The position numbers and the translations under genes were made by a program. A model generated the notes under the pieces. The model was given only the letters and a program-made list of their open reading frames with translations, did no database searches and was not told where the DNA came from. A stretch of DNA of 64,000 nucleotides from Karalla daura (lineage: Eukaryota > Chordata > Actinopteri > Chaetodontiformes > Leiognathidae), in contig CM055201.1 in assembly GCA_029224185.1 (NCBI GenBank), forward strand, positions 6,656,251 to 6,720,250, written 5' to 3'. Positions 1 through 13,262 of this stretch are shown here, piece after piece (positions within the stretch are counted from its first letter, which is position 1; every line of letters starts with the position of its first letter).

Positions 1-541
1 GCGCACAATTAGAGACCACCTGTGGGCCAAAGTGCCTAGCATTACAAGGTGATGATAAGTCAAGGGTGATGTTGTGCTGCAGCGGTACGGCCAGAAATTA
101 CAAGTAATAACAGGTTTTGCTTTTGAAATGCGAATGGTGCATCACATTCATATTCAGTCCCACACAGCAGAGAGACTAATAATTACGCCAGCTCTTTGCT
201 GTTTATTTGGGGGTCGCGCAGATTCGCCCCTGTTGACACAGTCGTCCAGGCTGAGCCGCAGCCACCTCTCAACTTGTTGCTCGTTTCGCATCGAGTGGAG
301 AGAGTGCGCATCGAAAGCCGCTGGGAGAGAGATTTTTCTGCATAAATCACGGGCTAATGATGGCATTTCAAAATGCCACGCAGAGTGAAACTCTTAAATG
401 TCTGGCATAGTGGGAGTTGGAGCTTTAAAAGTGTTTTAATATCTTTATTTTGCCGGCGATCTCGGTGATGTCTCGGCTCTGGGGGATTCTTGTTGATCAT
501 CCTCAGCCGGTTTTCACCATACGCCTGTTTTGTCTTTGCAG
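1..541 (+). other. GARNL3 intron (partial)
   Basis: Non-coding sequence ending in a pyrimidine-rich tract and a cag acceptor before the exon at 542. Nothing else recognisable was seen. Confidence 0.6.
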
Positions 542-2958
542 TCTGTGCTTTTCCCTACATCCTGGCCTTCACGACGGACTCCATAGAGATCCGACTGGTG
601 GTCAATGGAAACCTGGTGTACACGGCGGTGGTCCCAGAGCTGCAGCTGTCTGCTTCTCGGGTCAGTACGATTGACAGCAAACACAATATCATGCCCGTAT
701 TATGTCAACCATGTACACTGCTGCCCTGTGAATAATTTATTTCATCTGTGTTTTATTAAAATCCAGTGGAAAAATTGAATAATTCAGAAACAGAAATGCA
801 TTGTGGGCGTGTGTGTGTATGTGCGTGTGTGTGTGTGTCTGTGTGAGTGTGTGTGTGTGTGTGCGCACACCTACGACACCCTAGGTTCCACTGTAGCCTC
901 CTCTCAGCCTGTGAGTGTTTTCATTGTTGGAAGGTCCCACTCTGCGTTATAGAAGTAGCTGTCTCAGCTCTCATTTCAATCAATCTTTATTACCCTGGTG
1001 GGAAATATGTCTGGCAATCTGCATGGCTACAAAGCAATAATACGCCCATAATTCATACACAGAGATCATTTGAAAGAGACCACAGCAAAAACCTGGAGCA
1101 AAGCAGATACCTCTTCCTTCTCTGCTGGTTCTCGTGTCCTCACCGTTTGCTCTTAATATTTCCTGACACGGCTGCATGTTCACCGTGTCCCCCGTATTGA
1201 TCCAGCTTCCTCTCTATGCCCCCCTAACTCCCCCCATACCCGCTCTGCCTCCCACAGTCGGACATCTACTTTGTTTCGTCGGCTCCGGTGAGCTCGGCCT
1301 CCAACTGCAGCTCCAGAGACACCAGCTCTCAGAGTTCCCCGCAGACGCCCACCGGCTACGAGATGCCCGTGTTCCCCTCGCCGCTCGGTGACGGTAAGGA
1401 CGTTGATATAAGAGCGAGGAGGGACGGTTCGGAAAATGTCAGCGCTGCCCGCAGACCGGTTTGACTTTGGATGCTGCTGTGTTAGCCCGGAGCTCGACGT
1501 TCATTTGCATAAAGTCAACTCAGCAGAACGGGTCATTGACGCCGCAGCCTCTCTCCCCCCACAGGCCTCACCGTCTCACCACTGAGTCATGTGTAGTTTT
1601 CCAGGGAGAGAGATGTAATTGCATCCATCTTAGCCGTCGTTATTACCTCACCCCTTTGTCGCTGTGCAATACCCGCATGATTTAGTCTCATGGCAGCTCG
1701 GAAGTGGAGCGATCTACAGAATTCCCCGTTGCTGCAGCTTTCAGAGACTTAGAACATGTGCAACCCTGTTTTACATAAAAGTATAAAAGCTTCCTGATTT
1801 GTTGTTGCAAATCCACTGGATTATGTTGAAAATGGTTCCAACTGATGAAAGACCCAGACATCCAAACATTTGTAAAATGATGTAGAAAGACTATAACATG
1901 TTACTCGTCGATGATGTTGCATGTTTCCAAACAGGTATTTTTTCTGTTGCAAGCACTTCACAGCTGCAACAATGTCCTAATTATCAACGATTCGGCTGTC
2001 TAAAAAATCTGGGAGATCACCAGAGCCACTCAAAACAGCAATTTTCGAAAAGCAGTCTCTGAACTATAAAACTTTACCGCAAATTGTCTCCTGTGATCTG
2101 ATGCAAATTGATTTTCATCCAGCAGTTTAATGAACCTGTGGTTGCACCGCGGGTAGGAATTCAGTCTAAAAACGAAAGGTCTGGAAAAGGGTCGGCAGCA
2201 TGAAAGTGACGCCAGTTTATAGTCGAAGCACATTAAACATCCAAAAGCATTGTTAAAAATCTGACCGAACCACAAATTACAAAAAGAGCAACTGGCTAAT
2301 TATCCATATACCTCCCACCACCACAATGCAGAGGACACAGTAAATGTCCTGAGAGGCAGAGAATGCTTTCAACGATGGTTGAGGATCAATATGAGCCCCT
2401 CCCCAGCCCACTACCACTCTCTTCTCTTTCTTTCATTGTGTATTTGACCATTCGAGGTCGCCCCCCCCCCCCCCCCCCCCTCCTCCTGACCTGACACAGC
2501 TGTCTGAGAGAGGAGGAAATCTGTGATGTGCAGCTGTCATGTCAGCGACGCTGCTCATGTCACACGGGTTTGTTGCATGGTCAGCTTTCTGGTCGTCCCT
2601 TCAACTTCCTAGCCATCAACAGGGACAGAAAGTCATCCTGAGATGCATCAGTTTTTTTTTTGTTTTTTTATTGCCGTCTGCAGCGAAGGACAAGAGTGGT
2701 TATTAAAATGTCCTGGTTGCATGTCTGTGTTTTTCCTGCGGAGAGCAGGTATTTACAGGTCCCATTAAGACTAACTGGGAGGAAGGTTTGTCTGTCGCCG
2801 CCGCAATTAGTCGAGGACGGGCTTTATGCTTTCAGGCTGGCTCGGGGTAATCATTTTCCTCCAAGGGATTCTCATTTTCTTTCCTGTTTCAGCTGGTTAT
2901 GCATCTGATTCTGCATCAGTGGGAGACCAACACCTGAGAACAAGAGAAACCTGCTGTC

Positions 2959-2989
<31 letters not shown>

Positions 2990-5900
2990 TCCTTAATGTA
3001 TGCCACTGTGTGTGTGTACAGTTTGTGTAACCCTCTTCTTCATCCCCGGTTCAGATTCTATACGGATCCCCTATGGTACCAAGCTTTCCCTGTACATGTC
3101 TAAGGACGCTGAAGGTACTGCAGGATTCTCCCTCGGTTCTTGAAAACGCTCATGACGCTGCCCCACTAACACGCACACGCTCCCGGAGTGTATCACCCTG
3201 TCTGCTCTGAGGCGGCATGTTGACTTGAACGTTGGATGAATGTTAAGTGAACATTATGTCTTCCCCATCCCCGCCCCCCCTCTTCCTCCTCCTCCCGCTC
3301 CTCACCCCCCTTTTCTTTTCTTAACTAATTAAAGCACTAGAATGAGTTGAGAGAATGAGGGGGGGGGGGGGGGGGTTGAAAAAGGTGATAAAGTGCAAAG
3401 TATATATTTTTTAAAAAGTGGAGATAACAAGTCTTTTTTATTTAATTACACTGAGGGGTGGGCAAAACAGGAGGAGATGCAGGGAAGTTATGCATGAGTA
3501 CGACGGGGGTGGGGGAAAGGGAGGGGCTGTGTACAAGCCGGAGGTTTGGAGAGAAGGAGGGCGAAAAGGGAAAAAAGGGAAGGAGAAGACACGTCTGCCG
3601 CAGCATGATTTACAGATTGCACTGTCGCCATGGAGACTTTTGTCAGCCCTCTCTTCGATCCAAAGTGGTAGTCCAAACAGCGGTGCCACAATCTGGGGGC
3701 AGGCGGGGGAGGGGGAGGAGGAGGTGGAAGAGAAGGGAGGGGAGGAGGAGGAGGAGGAGGAAAAAGGTGGAAGGGGGCGCTGACAAAAATCCCATCCTCT
3801 AACTGCCTGTGCACCTGCCGTATCTGCTCCTCGGGGAGGGCTTCATCTGATGTAATCACATCAGTAATGTGAACAAGATGCTGTTACAGATGTGGCTGCT
3901 GGCCACCGCCTCCCTGCTCTGGCTCAGACCTGCAGGAAAGCAAAGCAAAGCTAAGCGAAGCAGCTCTGGAGATTTGACAATTGGATCCCAATTAGAGGCA
4001 AAATAATAATAAAAAGCTCCCCAATATTTACATTTCATTTGTTTGCCAGTGCGACGGAGTGCGACACTTCCCCAGGTCCAGAAACGCATGTGGAATATAT
4101 TGATCTCTGCGACTATATATTCCAAATAACTGCATGCTTTACCCGCATTTTCTTTTCTTTTTTTTCTTTTTTTTTGCCATTTTTGTGATAAGACAGTGCA
4201 GGTACAGGAGAGAGGACCTGTAACAACACTAACGCAGTGTGTCCCTGTCAAACATCAGCAGCGACCCTCTATTTTTCTCCGTGGCTCTCTGGTCACCTCT
4301 CCACCGCTGACATTTCCAATGTTTGTGCGCCGCAGCCCTCGCATTAATTCAGCCTCTCATCCACGTTTGCCTCTGAGAGAGCCGGTACCGTCACTGCGGA
4401 GCTGCAATGCTGCCCCCCGATGGTGCGATGCGGCCCCGCAGGTCGGCGCCCTGCGGCTCCAAAACTCCAAAACGTCCAAAAAGACGTGGCCCCGTCAGAC
4501 TTTGAGTGTTCACAGTCTGTGCTGAATAATAGACGGTCCGCTTTGAATGGCTACACCCCAACGTCCGCATTGCAGTCACTCATTTTGGGAGAGGTGGTTA
4601 ATCTTAAGAAGTTTCAGACAAGGCTATCAACCACTTTTAGTGTCTCCACTTGACTGCAGAGGTGTGTGTGAGAGAGAGATATTGGATTCATGTGAATCCA
4701 CAATAAAGGAAGTCTGATTTTGCTTATTTTAGCTCATTAACTAAAAGTCACATACACTTCTAAAAACTTTTTTCGATCGATTAGTTCTCAGGGATCCATG
4801 ATCATTCATTTTTACTGCACTATGAAGTTGCCTGAGGTCAATTATGAATGTTCTTGTAGTCAGAATCCAGATTGCTTTTATTGCCAAGTCGAAGAAAAAA
4901 CAAAACATGAGAACTAAGCAGCACAGGACAATAATTGAAATTTCAATTCGATCACGCACAAAGTATATGGTTATAAACGTGCATGAATGTTAGTGTCTGT
5001 TCTTGAAAACGTTCTCTATTGGTGCATCTAGGGACCCGATATTGCGCAATGAATTACCATTTCTGTCCTTTTAGGCAGTACGTTTGGACAATACAAAGCA
5101 ACGTCACAGTCATTTGAATGTTCAGAGGTCCTTGAATGCACCAGCAGAATGGTCTCAAAAGAATAGCTTGACATTTGGGGAAATGTGCTGATTCACAGCG
5201 AGGATTACAGGAGGAGACATGTCTGTCCAGTAACAGTCGCAGAAAGAAACAGAGCTAAACATCGAGCCTCAGTGTGCGCCTCTAATGTGTGAGTGTTAAA
5301 GTCTCGGAGGTCTAAACTGTTACTGTGAAAGGCAAATACCCAGAGATGTTTGAAAAACCCAGCGGGTAGTTCCACTTAACAATCCCCCAAACACTCCTCT
5401 AACCCTCTGGATGAAAGATGCAGAATTTTATTTCGAGACATCTTTTCTGCAATTCGGCCAGGAGCTATTTTTTTTAATCTCAGCGGAAAAAGTCTGAATA
5501 TTTTTTCATCTCGATGACGAGATGGATCACGGAAATAAGACTTGCAGATATTTATGTTGTGACTCAGACACAGCTGAGGAGGTGATCTGACTTTTTCACA
5601 CTTTTATTCTCTCTCAGATTAAACAGTTTATATGTTAATCATGTGGCTTCAGAGGTGCCGTTAGATTACGCAGAGTAGAAGCCACTATTTGCACTTCAAG
5701 CTAAGCTAACCACCCGCAGGCTCCAGTGTTACCTGATCTAATTAAGACATGAAAAAGGCACTGAATATTACCGGAAACAATTCAATTTGGTCCAAAATAT
5801 ACCAGATGATATAAAAAAATTGTCTGTATCATGTATCTAATTGAAAATATATGGTTTTAAATGCATATATGTGCCTAATGAGCTAAATTATGCAAAAAGA

Positions 5901-7071
5901 CTAGTGTCCCAGACCAGGAGATCCATGCATTGCTCATAAGCTGCCGCTCATTTCCCCTCTCTCCATCCTCATCACCTTCGCTCTTTTAAATTTGTGCTTC
6001 ATGTCTCCTCTTGTTCCCCTGCCTCCTTCCCTCCTCCTCACTTTACCTGCTGCACTCTCTCCCTCTCTCTCCTTATTCCGTCACCTCCCACTCCTCCGTG
6101 GTTTCTCGGTCCCAGGCGAAGCAGCGTGCAAGCACATATTCAAGATCCCCCTGTGCAACCTTGTGGGCCGCAGCATTGAACGACCCCTCAAGTCCCCGCT
6201 GGTCAACAAGGTGCTGACGACGCCGGCCCCCTCCATGGTGGCACCCACGCCCCTCATCTCCGCCACACACTCGCTCTCCCTGTCCCGCATGGAGATCAAG
6301 GAGATTGCCAGCCGCACACGCAAAGAGCTGCTCGGTAAAACCACAAATGTGCAAAACAGTCGGATGATTAGGACACTGGCATTGCAACTGGCATTGGATT
6401 CTGGGTGATTAAGATTGGAACAGATTGATGTATTGCACTTGTGTAATATACAGCACATATGCAATTGATCATATAGTTTTTGTCTTCACACTGACACAAG
6501 TATACTGTCAGTTCTGGGGTGTGTATGTATGTGTGTATGAGGTTGATTGGGACTGCATAAGGATTCATAAAGAGTGACTAATAGTGAAACATAAGAATAT
6601 ATAAAATCATCTTGTAAAATATGATTACAAATGATCATGTAGCGTTCACTGAAAGAGAAAGCTGTAGTAGCCATGTGCCTTGATTTACTTTACAAACCTG
6701 ATGGAAATTATTGTGGAGGTGGGTGTGGTACTGAATAGTTTGTGTCCCATTCCTTCCATTCTGCCATTTCTTTTAACTCCACTTCAACATATAAACATCA
6801 TTGAGGACATGATGACATTTCAAGACCTGCACCGCACATCTCTGACAAACAACAAACCTCTCGTTCTTCATCCTCTAACGTAGGCTTGACGGAGGAACCA
6901 GGTGGGAAGCCGGACAGCGGGACAGTCAAACAGAGGAAGATGAGCAAGAAGAACCCAGACGAGGAGCCCAAAGCCCGGGTTCTGACCTCAACAAACAGCG
7001 ACAGGTGAGAGAGGCACATGCACCTGCAGCACCACTGTGCTCATGTACGGCGTGTGACGGGATCTTGTCTC

Positions 7072-7126
<55 letters not shown>

Positions 7127-7304
7127 CCGCCACAGGTTGGCCTCAGAGTCCGCTGACAGCGACCTGGAGGTGCAGCTGCACTGCTCGCCGAGCTCGGAGG
7201 TGGAGCCGGAGCGGGCGGTGCTGCAGCGGGTGGAAAGCCCGCCCCTGGCCAGCGCCTTCGCCCTGTCCACCTCCTTCGAGGAAGACGTCCTGGACCTAAA
7301 GTGA
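542..7304 (+). CDS. GARNL3: GARNL3, C-terminal exons (5' end outside window)
   Basis: Predicted GTPase-activating Rap/Ran-GAP domain-like protein 3. Only the C-terminal end lies here. Exons read from splice sites and phase: 542-660, 1258-1393, optional 3055-3114, 6116-6334, 6884-7004 and 7136-7304, stop TGA at 7302-7304. The first exon (FPYILAFTTDSIEIRLVVNG) matches the end of the citron-homology (CNH) domain as I remember it in human GARNL3. The next exon is a Ser/Thr-rich linker. Exon 6116-6334 holds the very conserved block NLVGRSIERPLKSPLV and LSLSRMEIKEIASRTR. The tail ends in EEDVLDLK, close to the human C-terminus. The Rap-GAP domain must lie upstream of the window. The last intron carries a (GT)n run ending about 10 bases before the acceptor. 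The name rests on remembered similarity; the family is fairly sure, the exact paralogue slightly less so. Confidence 0.85.
808..864. repeat. (GT)n microsatellite in GARNL3 intron
   Basis: Interrupted GT dinucleotide run in the intron after the exon ending at 660. Confidence 0.9.
2461..2480. repeat. Poly-C tract
   Basis: Twenty consecutive C within a GARNL3 intron. A mirrored poly-G tract lies at 3359-3375, about 900 bases downstream in the next intron. Confidence 0.95.
3055..3114 (+). other. GARNL3: Candidate 60-nt in-frame cassette exon of GARNL3
   Basis: Between GARNL3 exons 1258-1393 and 6116-6334 lies a 60-base segment flanked by a tcag acceptor and a gtactg donor. It stays open in the gene's frame (DSIRIPYGTKLSLYMSKDAE). 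It enters and leaves in the same codon phase, so including or skipping it both keep the reading frame. I do not recall a matching segment in the main human isoform, so it may be an alternative exon. It may also be chance; only splice sites and an open frame support it. Confidence 0.5.
3359..3375. repeat. Poly-G tract
   Basis: Uninterrupted run of G, followed by a purine-rich (GGA)n stretch reaching about 3775, in the GARNL3 intron between 3115 and 6115. Confidence 0.9.
7074..7125. repeat. (GT)n microsatellite next to GARNL3 terminal-exon acceptor
   Basis: Pure GT run filling most of the short last intron (7005-7135). It ends 10 bases before the acceptor and so replaces the usual polypyrimidine tract. 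Confidence 0.95.
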
Positions 7305-9785
7305 AGACAATCCCATCGTGCACTTCTCTGCCCACCCACCCCTGTACTGTCGCCGTCACTTCGCTTCCGTTGCTCTTTGTTTCTGTTGTTTTTCATATTT
7401 GTTTGTTTCGTTTTTTTATCGGTTTATGTCCCTGTTCATGGAGACAGATGGGTGCATTGGGAGCTTGTCTGTCTGCTCGCACGTGTGCGCGTGTGCGCGT
7501 GCGTGTGTGTATGTGTGCATTTTGCTTCCACGAGCAGTCCCACAGCCACTGTGTGTGTTGGGTGTTTGTGTTGCCCCCCGCCGCAGCAAAATAACCCAAA
7601 GAGGTGATGAGGTTGCATCCGATGCCGTGGTTTATTCAGAGTTCTGAGATAAATGGTTCGATCCCAAAAACCACAAAACTGAATGTAAATCTGCGCACCG
7701 AGGCACGACAGAAATCTCCTTCACGATGCCCTCTGAAGTGGCTTGAGCTTAATATGTGTTGTATATTATGTGATGATTTCCAATCCGCTTTCAGATGTTG
7801 TATGATATGCATATGTATGTGTGTACATCTGTTTATACATGAAAATGCATTCAGTGACAGGTGCGCATGCCTGTCACGCCTGCAATGCATATTTATAGAT
7901 ATATTATAAAAGTCCATTTTATTCCCATATTTAGTAAAGCTATGATGTTTTATGCTCTCTGCACATATAAGTCCTTATTCCTCTCCTTATTCACAGTATA
8001 CAGGTAGACAGGGCTGGAGGCAAAGTCTCCCACAAGTGCCATTTCCCAGCATCCTCTACTGAACCACACCTCGAACAGCCACCGTATTCTGGTGTCTGAC
8101 GGTAGCAGCCATGATTGTAGTCCACATTAGATTACTACGGTGGTCCTCCTCCACTTCATACAGTTTGGATAAAGTCACCCCGGACCGAGACACTCCCTCT
8201 CTCTCTCTTTCTCGTTCTCTTTCTCTCTCAAAGCCACTCAACCAACCAATCTTAAATCTGCATGACAAGCCTCCGCTGCAAGTATCAAGGCTTCTGCGCC
8301 CCAAAAAGAAAAAAAAAAAACAGAAAAATGTCTTCTTCGGAAGGCAAGAGGTCTGCACATTTGTGTCGGCCACGGCAGCGTAAAACAAACCACAACAAGA
8401 GCGTGGATGCTAAAAGCTTTCCTGCCTGGACTGTCGTGTGTGAGGGTAAAAAAAAACCAGATAAGACTTAAGATGGGGAGGGCAGACACTTTTGACATGG
8501 TGTCCTCCATTCGAATCCTGAAATTATCCCTGAAAAGCAAATGGAAACATGAGCAAAGATCTGACTGAAAAACTAATGAGGGATGCAGTATTTTATGTCA
8601 ACTATGGTCCCTGTTTGCAGAGATGCACAATTGAACTACCTGCAGGTGGGGCCACACAGCTGATGGGAGATTTATCTGTTTAGACAGGGCAGACCAGCAC
8701 GCCTGTGTTTTCAACATCTTAGCATTTGAACCGCTCTAAATACAACTACGTTTGTCTCTCAGCAGGTTTAGGCTAAAGCAACACCCAGACACATGGTAAC
8801 ACACACCTGCCTACACTCTCAGCTCTTCGCAGTTCACATTGCCCTCATTCCTGCCGAGTCGCTTGAGTTTCTCGAGCTCTTTTAATCTCAACTAGAGCTC
8901 AACCAGTACAACTCCATGTTTCCCCCAGCTTACACAAGAGCCTTCACTCCATCTCCTCCCATCTGCTCTGCTCTCTCTACATGAGGTGGCACGGCTCTGC
9001 TTGTGACTCGTCTCCACCCGACAGTCAGTTGAAAACCAAACCGGGAAGCTTCAAGGATCCACTGGTGGGGGCAGGCCAGGCCTGGCAAACAGTGAGCGGT
9101 GGTCTCTGACTATGCTGTTCTAGGTACAAGAGCACCTCTGTGTGGTGGTTTCACAACACAGCAGCCTTCAGATCTTGCATGAGCCTCTTCTTCTCCCCGT
9201 CCTGCCCCACCCCAGCTGCGCAACCCAAACTTAAAAAAAAAAAAACTTGGAAAAGGGTGGGAGTGGAGGTGAAGGGAGGGCAGGGGGATTTTTACAAAGG
9301 TACTTCAGTGTTTATTCCCCTGAACGAGTGTGGGCGCCTGGGGGACGCCTGGCATTGCAGTTTGTAACACTGCTTCTCCCACTCCTGATGCTATTTCTCC
9401 TGTATTTCTGTCAAGTACTCCTCGTTCCTACCTCCCCTTGGCATTTTCACTGTTTTAATTTGATTTTGTCGTTTTCTTTTTGTATTGGAATCTATATTTA
9501 CTGTTTAGACTGTTGCTGAACCTCTCTGTGATATCAAAACGAAAGAAAAATTGACAAAAAAAACACCAAGTGTCTTAAAAATATTGTATCGCCATCGTTT
9601 TTAATGCCAAGTACTACTTGTAAATGTTTGTGTATCAAATGTGGCCTCAAATGAAACTGAACTATATTATTATTAATATTATTATTTGAGCAATTATTTT
9701 AAACAAGTGCTGTAGACCACTGCTGTGAAAGTAGTCGATTCTGTTCATTGATATGTAATAAATATTTATGAAATTTGAGCTTTGT
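7305..9785 (+). other. GARNL3: Probable GARNL3 3' UTR
   Basis: About 2.5 kb of non-coding, T-rich sequence follows the GARNL3 stop and ends near an AATAAA at 9757-9762. Small open frames inside it have no coding character. The extent is inferred from the poly(A) signal only. Confidence 0.5.
9757..9762 (+). terminator. Poly(A) signal, probable GARNL3 3' end
   Basis: AATAAA in an AT-rich context followed by a GT-rich stretch (tttgtggacattgtttt), the usual arrangement of a cleavage site. Confidence 0.55.
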
Positions 9786-12280
9786 GGACATTGTTTTCAG
9801 GTGGTTTTGTTTGGGTATTGTTGGTCTGAATGAATTATATATCTCAGCTGGGAAATTGAAGTGTAATTCCTCCAGCAGAGCTGTTAATTACTTTCTGTGC
9901 ATGGTGTGTGGTGCACCCAGGCACCAGACACAGTATTTAAAGGGAGTCGGGAAAAGAAAAACAGGCAAAAAGCTTCAACTGGGCAGACATTTAGCTGCAG
10001 CCTTATCTCAGACTGACACGCACTAAATCAGTTGTTTTTATCTGCCCAAAACAAGATTTCTCACCATGATTCAATCCGTATTCCTGTCAGGATGGCTCCA
10101 ACACTCTTTCCTGTCTGCAGCCTGTTCAGAATACCAGGTTTTAAGCAACGAGGACACTTTTCGCCTCACCTGTCTCTGGCTCCCAGCAGCCCTGAAATCG
10201 ATTTGAACATTTCATAGATTTATCTGCTCAGTCCTGAACTGTTAAATACGGACAGGCTCAACAACCTCCAGATTTACCATTTGTCATTACTGACGCCAGG
10301 TCGTGAGCCACAAATAAGGTCATCATCATTTTATTTGCCAGGAACTGAGACTCTGATATTACGAAGTCAGTTTTAAAGCTTGAAAAAAAAAACAAGATTA
10401 CTTATTTCCGTGGAACAAAAAAAAATTCTCAACAAATACAACACACACCATGTCTGTCATTCTATAATTAACTCTATAAAGAATTTACTCTTATTTTACT
10501 GTCTTGTCTTTTGATGTTTTTCACAATATGAAGAATTTTCTAAGGCCTCATCTGTGTGTGTTTGTTGCATATTACAGACATCAGACTGTATTTCATCTTT
10601 ACCTGTCTAGTATAGACCCTATATATCCCATTCTTTGACTGAGTCATCCACATTATCCCATAATGAGCTGAATACAAGAGTTGGTCCACCCTTTCTCTTG
10701 TTCCTCTGTCTCTCAGGTGACCCTCATTCTGGGTGATTATGGCTCAGCACTGCCCCTTATACAAGAAGGAGGAGAGGAAGCCTTTCCCTTGGGACAAAGC
10801 AGCCTCTGAACACATTGGACTTTTGTTATTCTTCTGCCCTGTGGTTGGAGGCCCAGGTTGCGGCTAACCTCTTGTTCTTTTTGGCCTCCACACTTTTCAC
10901 AGCACTCAGCTTACTCAACTTTTGCCTGGACAGTCACTCTGAGGGCATTTGAGGCATAAATGTGTATTAAAAACTGCCAGGGCTGGGATAGAAATGAAGT
11001 AATTGTATCACATTTTACCACATCTCTCTCAAACATCTCATCATCATCGTCATCTCCTTGGCTGGGCTGGGACACCCACTGCATAGAGGTTGGCAGGTAA
11101 GGAATAACCATAAGACAGCAAAATTTAGAGACAAAAGCAGAGATTCTTGTTGCACAAATCGATAGATTGTTCTGGATTTTTTAGATGAAATACATCTGAA
11201 TCCACACTTTGCAACGCATTATGACATCTGATGAGTCCACAAAAAAGATATTTGTTCAGCTTTTTTCTTGTTGATGAGTCCTGTAAGTCTGACCACTTTA
11301 CACTCTCTCCCTGTTCACAGGCAAACACCCCTCCACCCCTGAACAATAGTCTGTGCTCTCAAACATAAACTGATCTCCTCACAGCGGCCGGCCAGCCAGG
11401 GGCTGTGAAAACAAAGCTTTTGTAGGAGTTGGCACATCACTGGATCTTTCCCAGTTATGTGCCAAATTTGGCGGCATCTGTGATTTGAGTGTGTTTGCGT
11501 GAGTCAGACTCGGCAGCTCGTTAAGAGGGTGAATTCATCGGCTGAAAATGAGAGTGGTGGAGAGAGGAAAAGTGGGGTGTAAAGGAAAAAGGTCATGTGC
11601 TGTGTTTCCTGTTACCCTCAAGGTATAGGCATGTTGAGACGGCCGCAGTGCTGACGCACATGCAGGATATGGACACTCCCCTGCGTCCCTGCCGCTCTAT
11701 GTTTCACCCAGGGGAGATGGATTGTGGTTCGCTCAAAGCAAAGGATTAGGATTTTCCAGTCCTCCCACCTCTTGAGGATTTGTTATATTTCTTTTTGTTT
11801 TGGAAGAAAAACCTCCATAATCACACAACACTCAGAAGCTGTAATTCCTCAGTTTAGTCACTGGTGCTTGGAAAATCACTGGAAATTGGATTTCTGGGAA
11901 TACAGCGAGCCAGTGTGGGCTTGGGAAGGATTCTAATGAAGGGCACTGGGGGTTGAAAGCGTCTCCCAAAAACGCAACAGGTGATTTGGGCAGGTTGACG
12001 TGCCGACCACACATCCTGAAGTCCCTGCTCCAGTGTCTGCATGGCTTCCCAGCAGCCCGCGGCGGCCCTGCAGCACAAGCAAAACGGTCTTACGTAACGG
12101 GTGGAGGAATGCTGGAGCTTTGCCGCGGACTTCTGGGTCGTCTCACTCTGTCTCACGCACACACAAAGTGGGGCCCTGTCCTAACAACGGCAGAACAAAC
12201 TGTCTCTGTCGGAGCGAGCGACAGTTTTGCTGGATGACAGCTCTGCTCAATGAAACTCCGGATTAATGTGCACGTAGACT
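9786..12280. other. Intergenic, no gene seen
   Basis: Between the GARNL3 poly(A) signal and the PTGES 3' UTR. I see no convincing open frame, RNA gene or long repeat, only AT-rich unique-looking sequence. Confidence 0.5.
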
Positions 12281-12300
12281 TGGCTGCAGGTTTGAACTGT

Positions 12301-12306
12301 TTTATT
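12301..12306 (-). terminator. Poly(A) signal, probable distal PTGES 3' end
   Basis: AATAAA on the minus strand (TTTATT on plus), about 960 bases past the PTGES stop. A second one lies near 12698-12703 (minus strand). The stretch 12301-13262 is therefore the likely 3' UTR. Confidence 0.45.
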
Positions 12307-13262
12307 GCCTGCAAAAATGGGTCAAGGGATCCAGAAGCAACAATGAACATTCAACTGAAGAATAAATTATTATTATTATTAAAACACTTTAAAAATGGCA
12401 CTTGAAATATGCCTTCACAGAAACAATTACAATAGCAAAGGTCAATTATTGCAAAAGAGTTGGGACGCCATATGAAATCATTATTGCAAATCTTTCTGAT
12501 ATGCCATCTATCCATCCATTATCTTACCCACTTTGTACCTTAACTTTTTATAAATATCTGCTTATTTTGACATTGAAGGTAGCAAAATGTTGCAACAGAA
12601 AGGCAGAAAACAACTAAAAAAGCTGCAGAAGGTTCCAAAATAAGATTTTCTGCAACAGGTAAGGTTTCACACAGCGTCACAACATTTTTTTTCAGGATTT
12701 ATTGAACCCTAGAAGAAACTCCAGACAGTTTCAGTCACGGCGGCGTTCAGTCTTTCAACAACGCCAGGATGCTTTACGTTTTTGTTTTTGAAGAACGCAA
12801 ACCAGTGTTTGCATAGCCCTTGAGCATCCAGGCAGTAACACAGATGACGCCATACAGGGGGCACGAGACAACGTGAATGTGTTGTGTGTATACACATAAA
12901 TAATGGACACACAGTGCAGTGCTGGAAAATGTTCCAGAGTGGCTTGAACGAAAAATGTCAACAACACTCCAACAATGGGGCCATTCCAACCACAATCTGC
13001 TTTAAGAAAAAAGAGAAAAAAGACCTTCATCTTGTTTTAAATACAGTACAGGAAGTTGACTTCAAATAGTTCTCACAGTTCACTTTTGTGTAAAACAATA
13101 ATAAAAGAAAACATTGACAAAATCTCACAGAAGCCGGCTGTGGCGTGGTGTGAACACATGCCTCATTATTGCACTGTCTCTGACATCTTGGTCTTCCATG
13201 AGTTTCCGCCCAGGAAAAAATGAGGGAGAAAAATAAACTCTCAGGTAAAACATCCCGCCGTC

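Noticed and set aside
3418..3859. Overlapping open frames on both strands in the purine-rich GARNL3 intron
   Set aside because: They are low-complexity (Gly/Glu/Arg or Pro-rich) products of a GGA/CCT-biased stretch, present in several frames at once.
6926..7396. Minus-strand frames opposite the last GARNL3 exons
   Set aside because: Shadows of the plus-strand coding exons and the GT repeat (His-Thr repeats).
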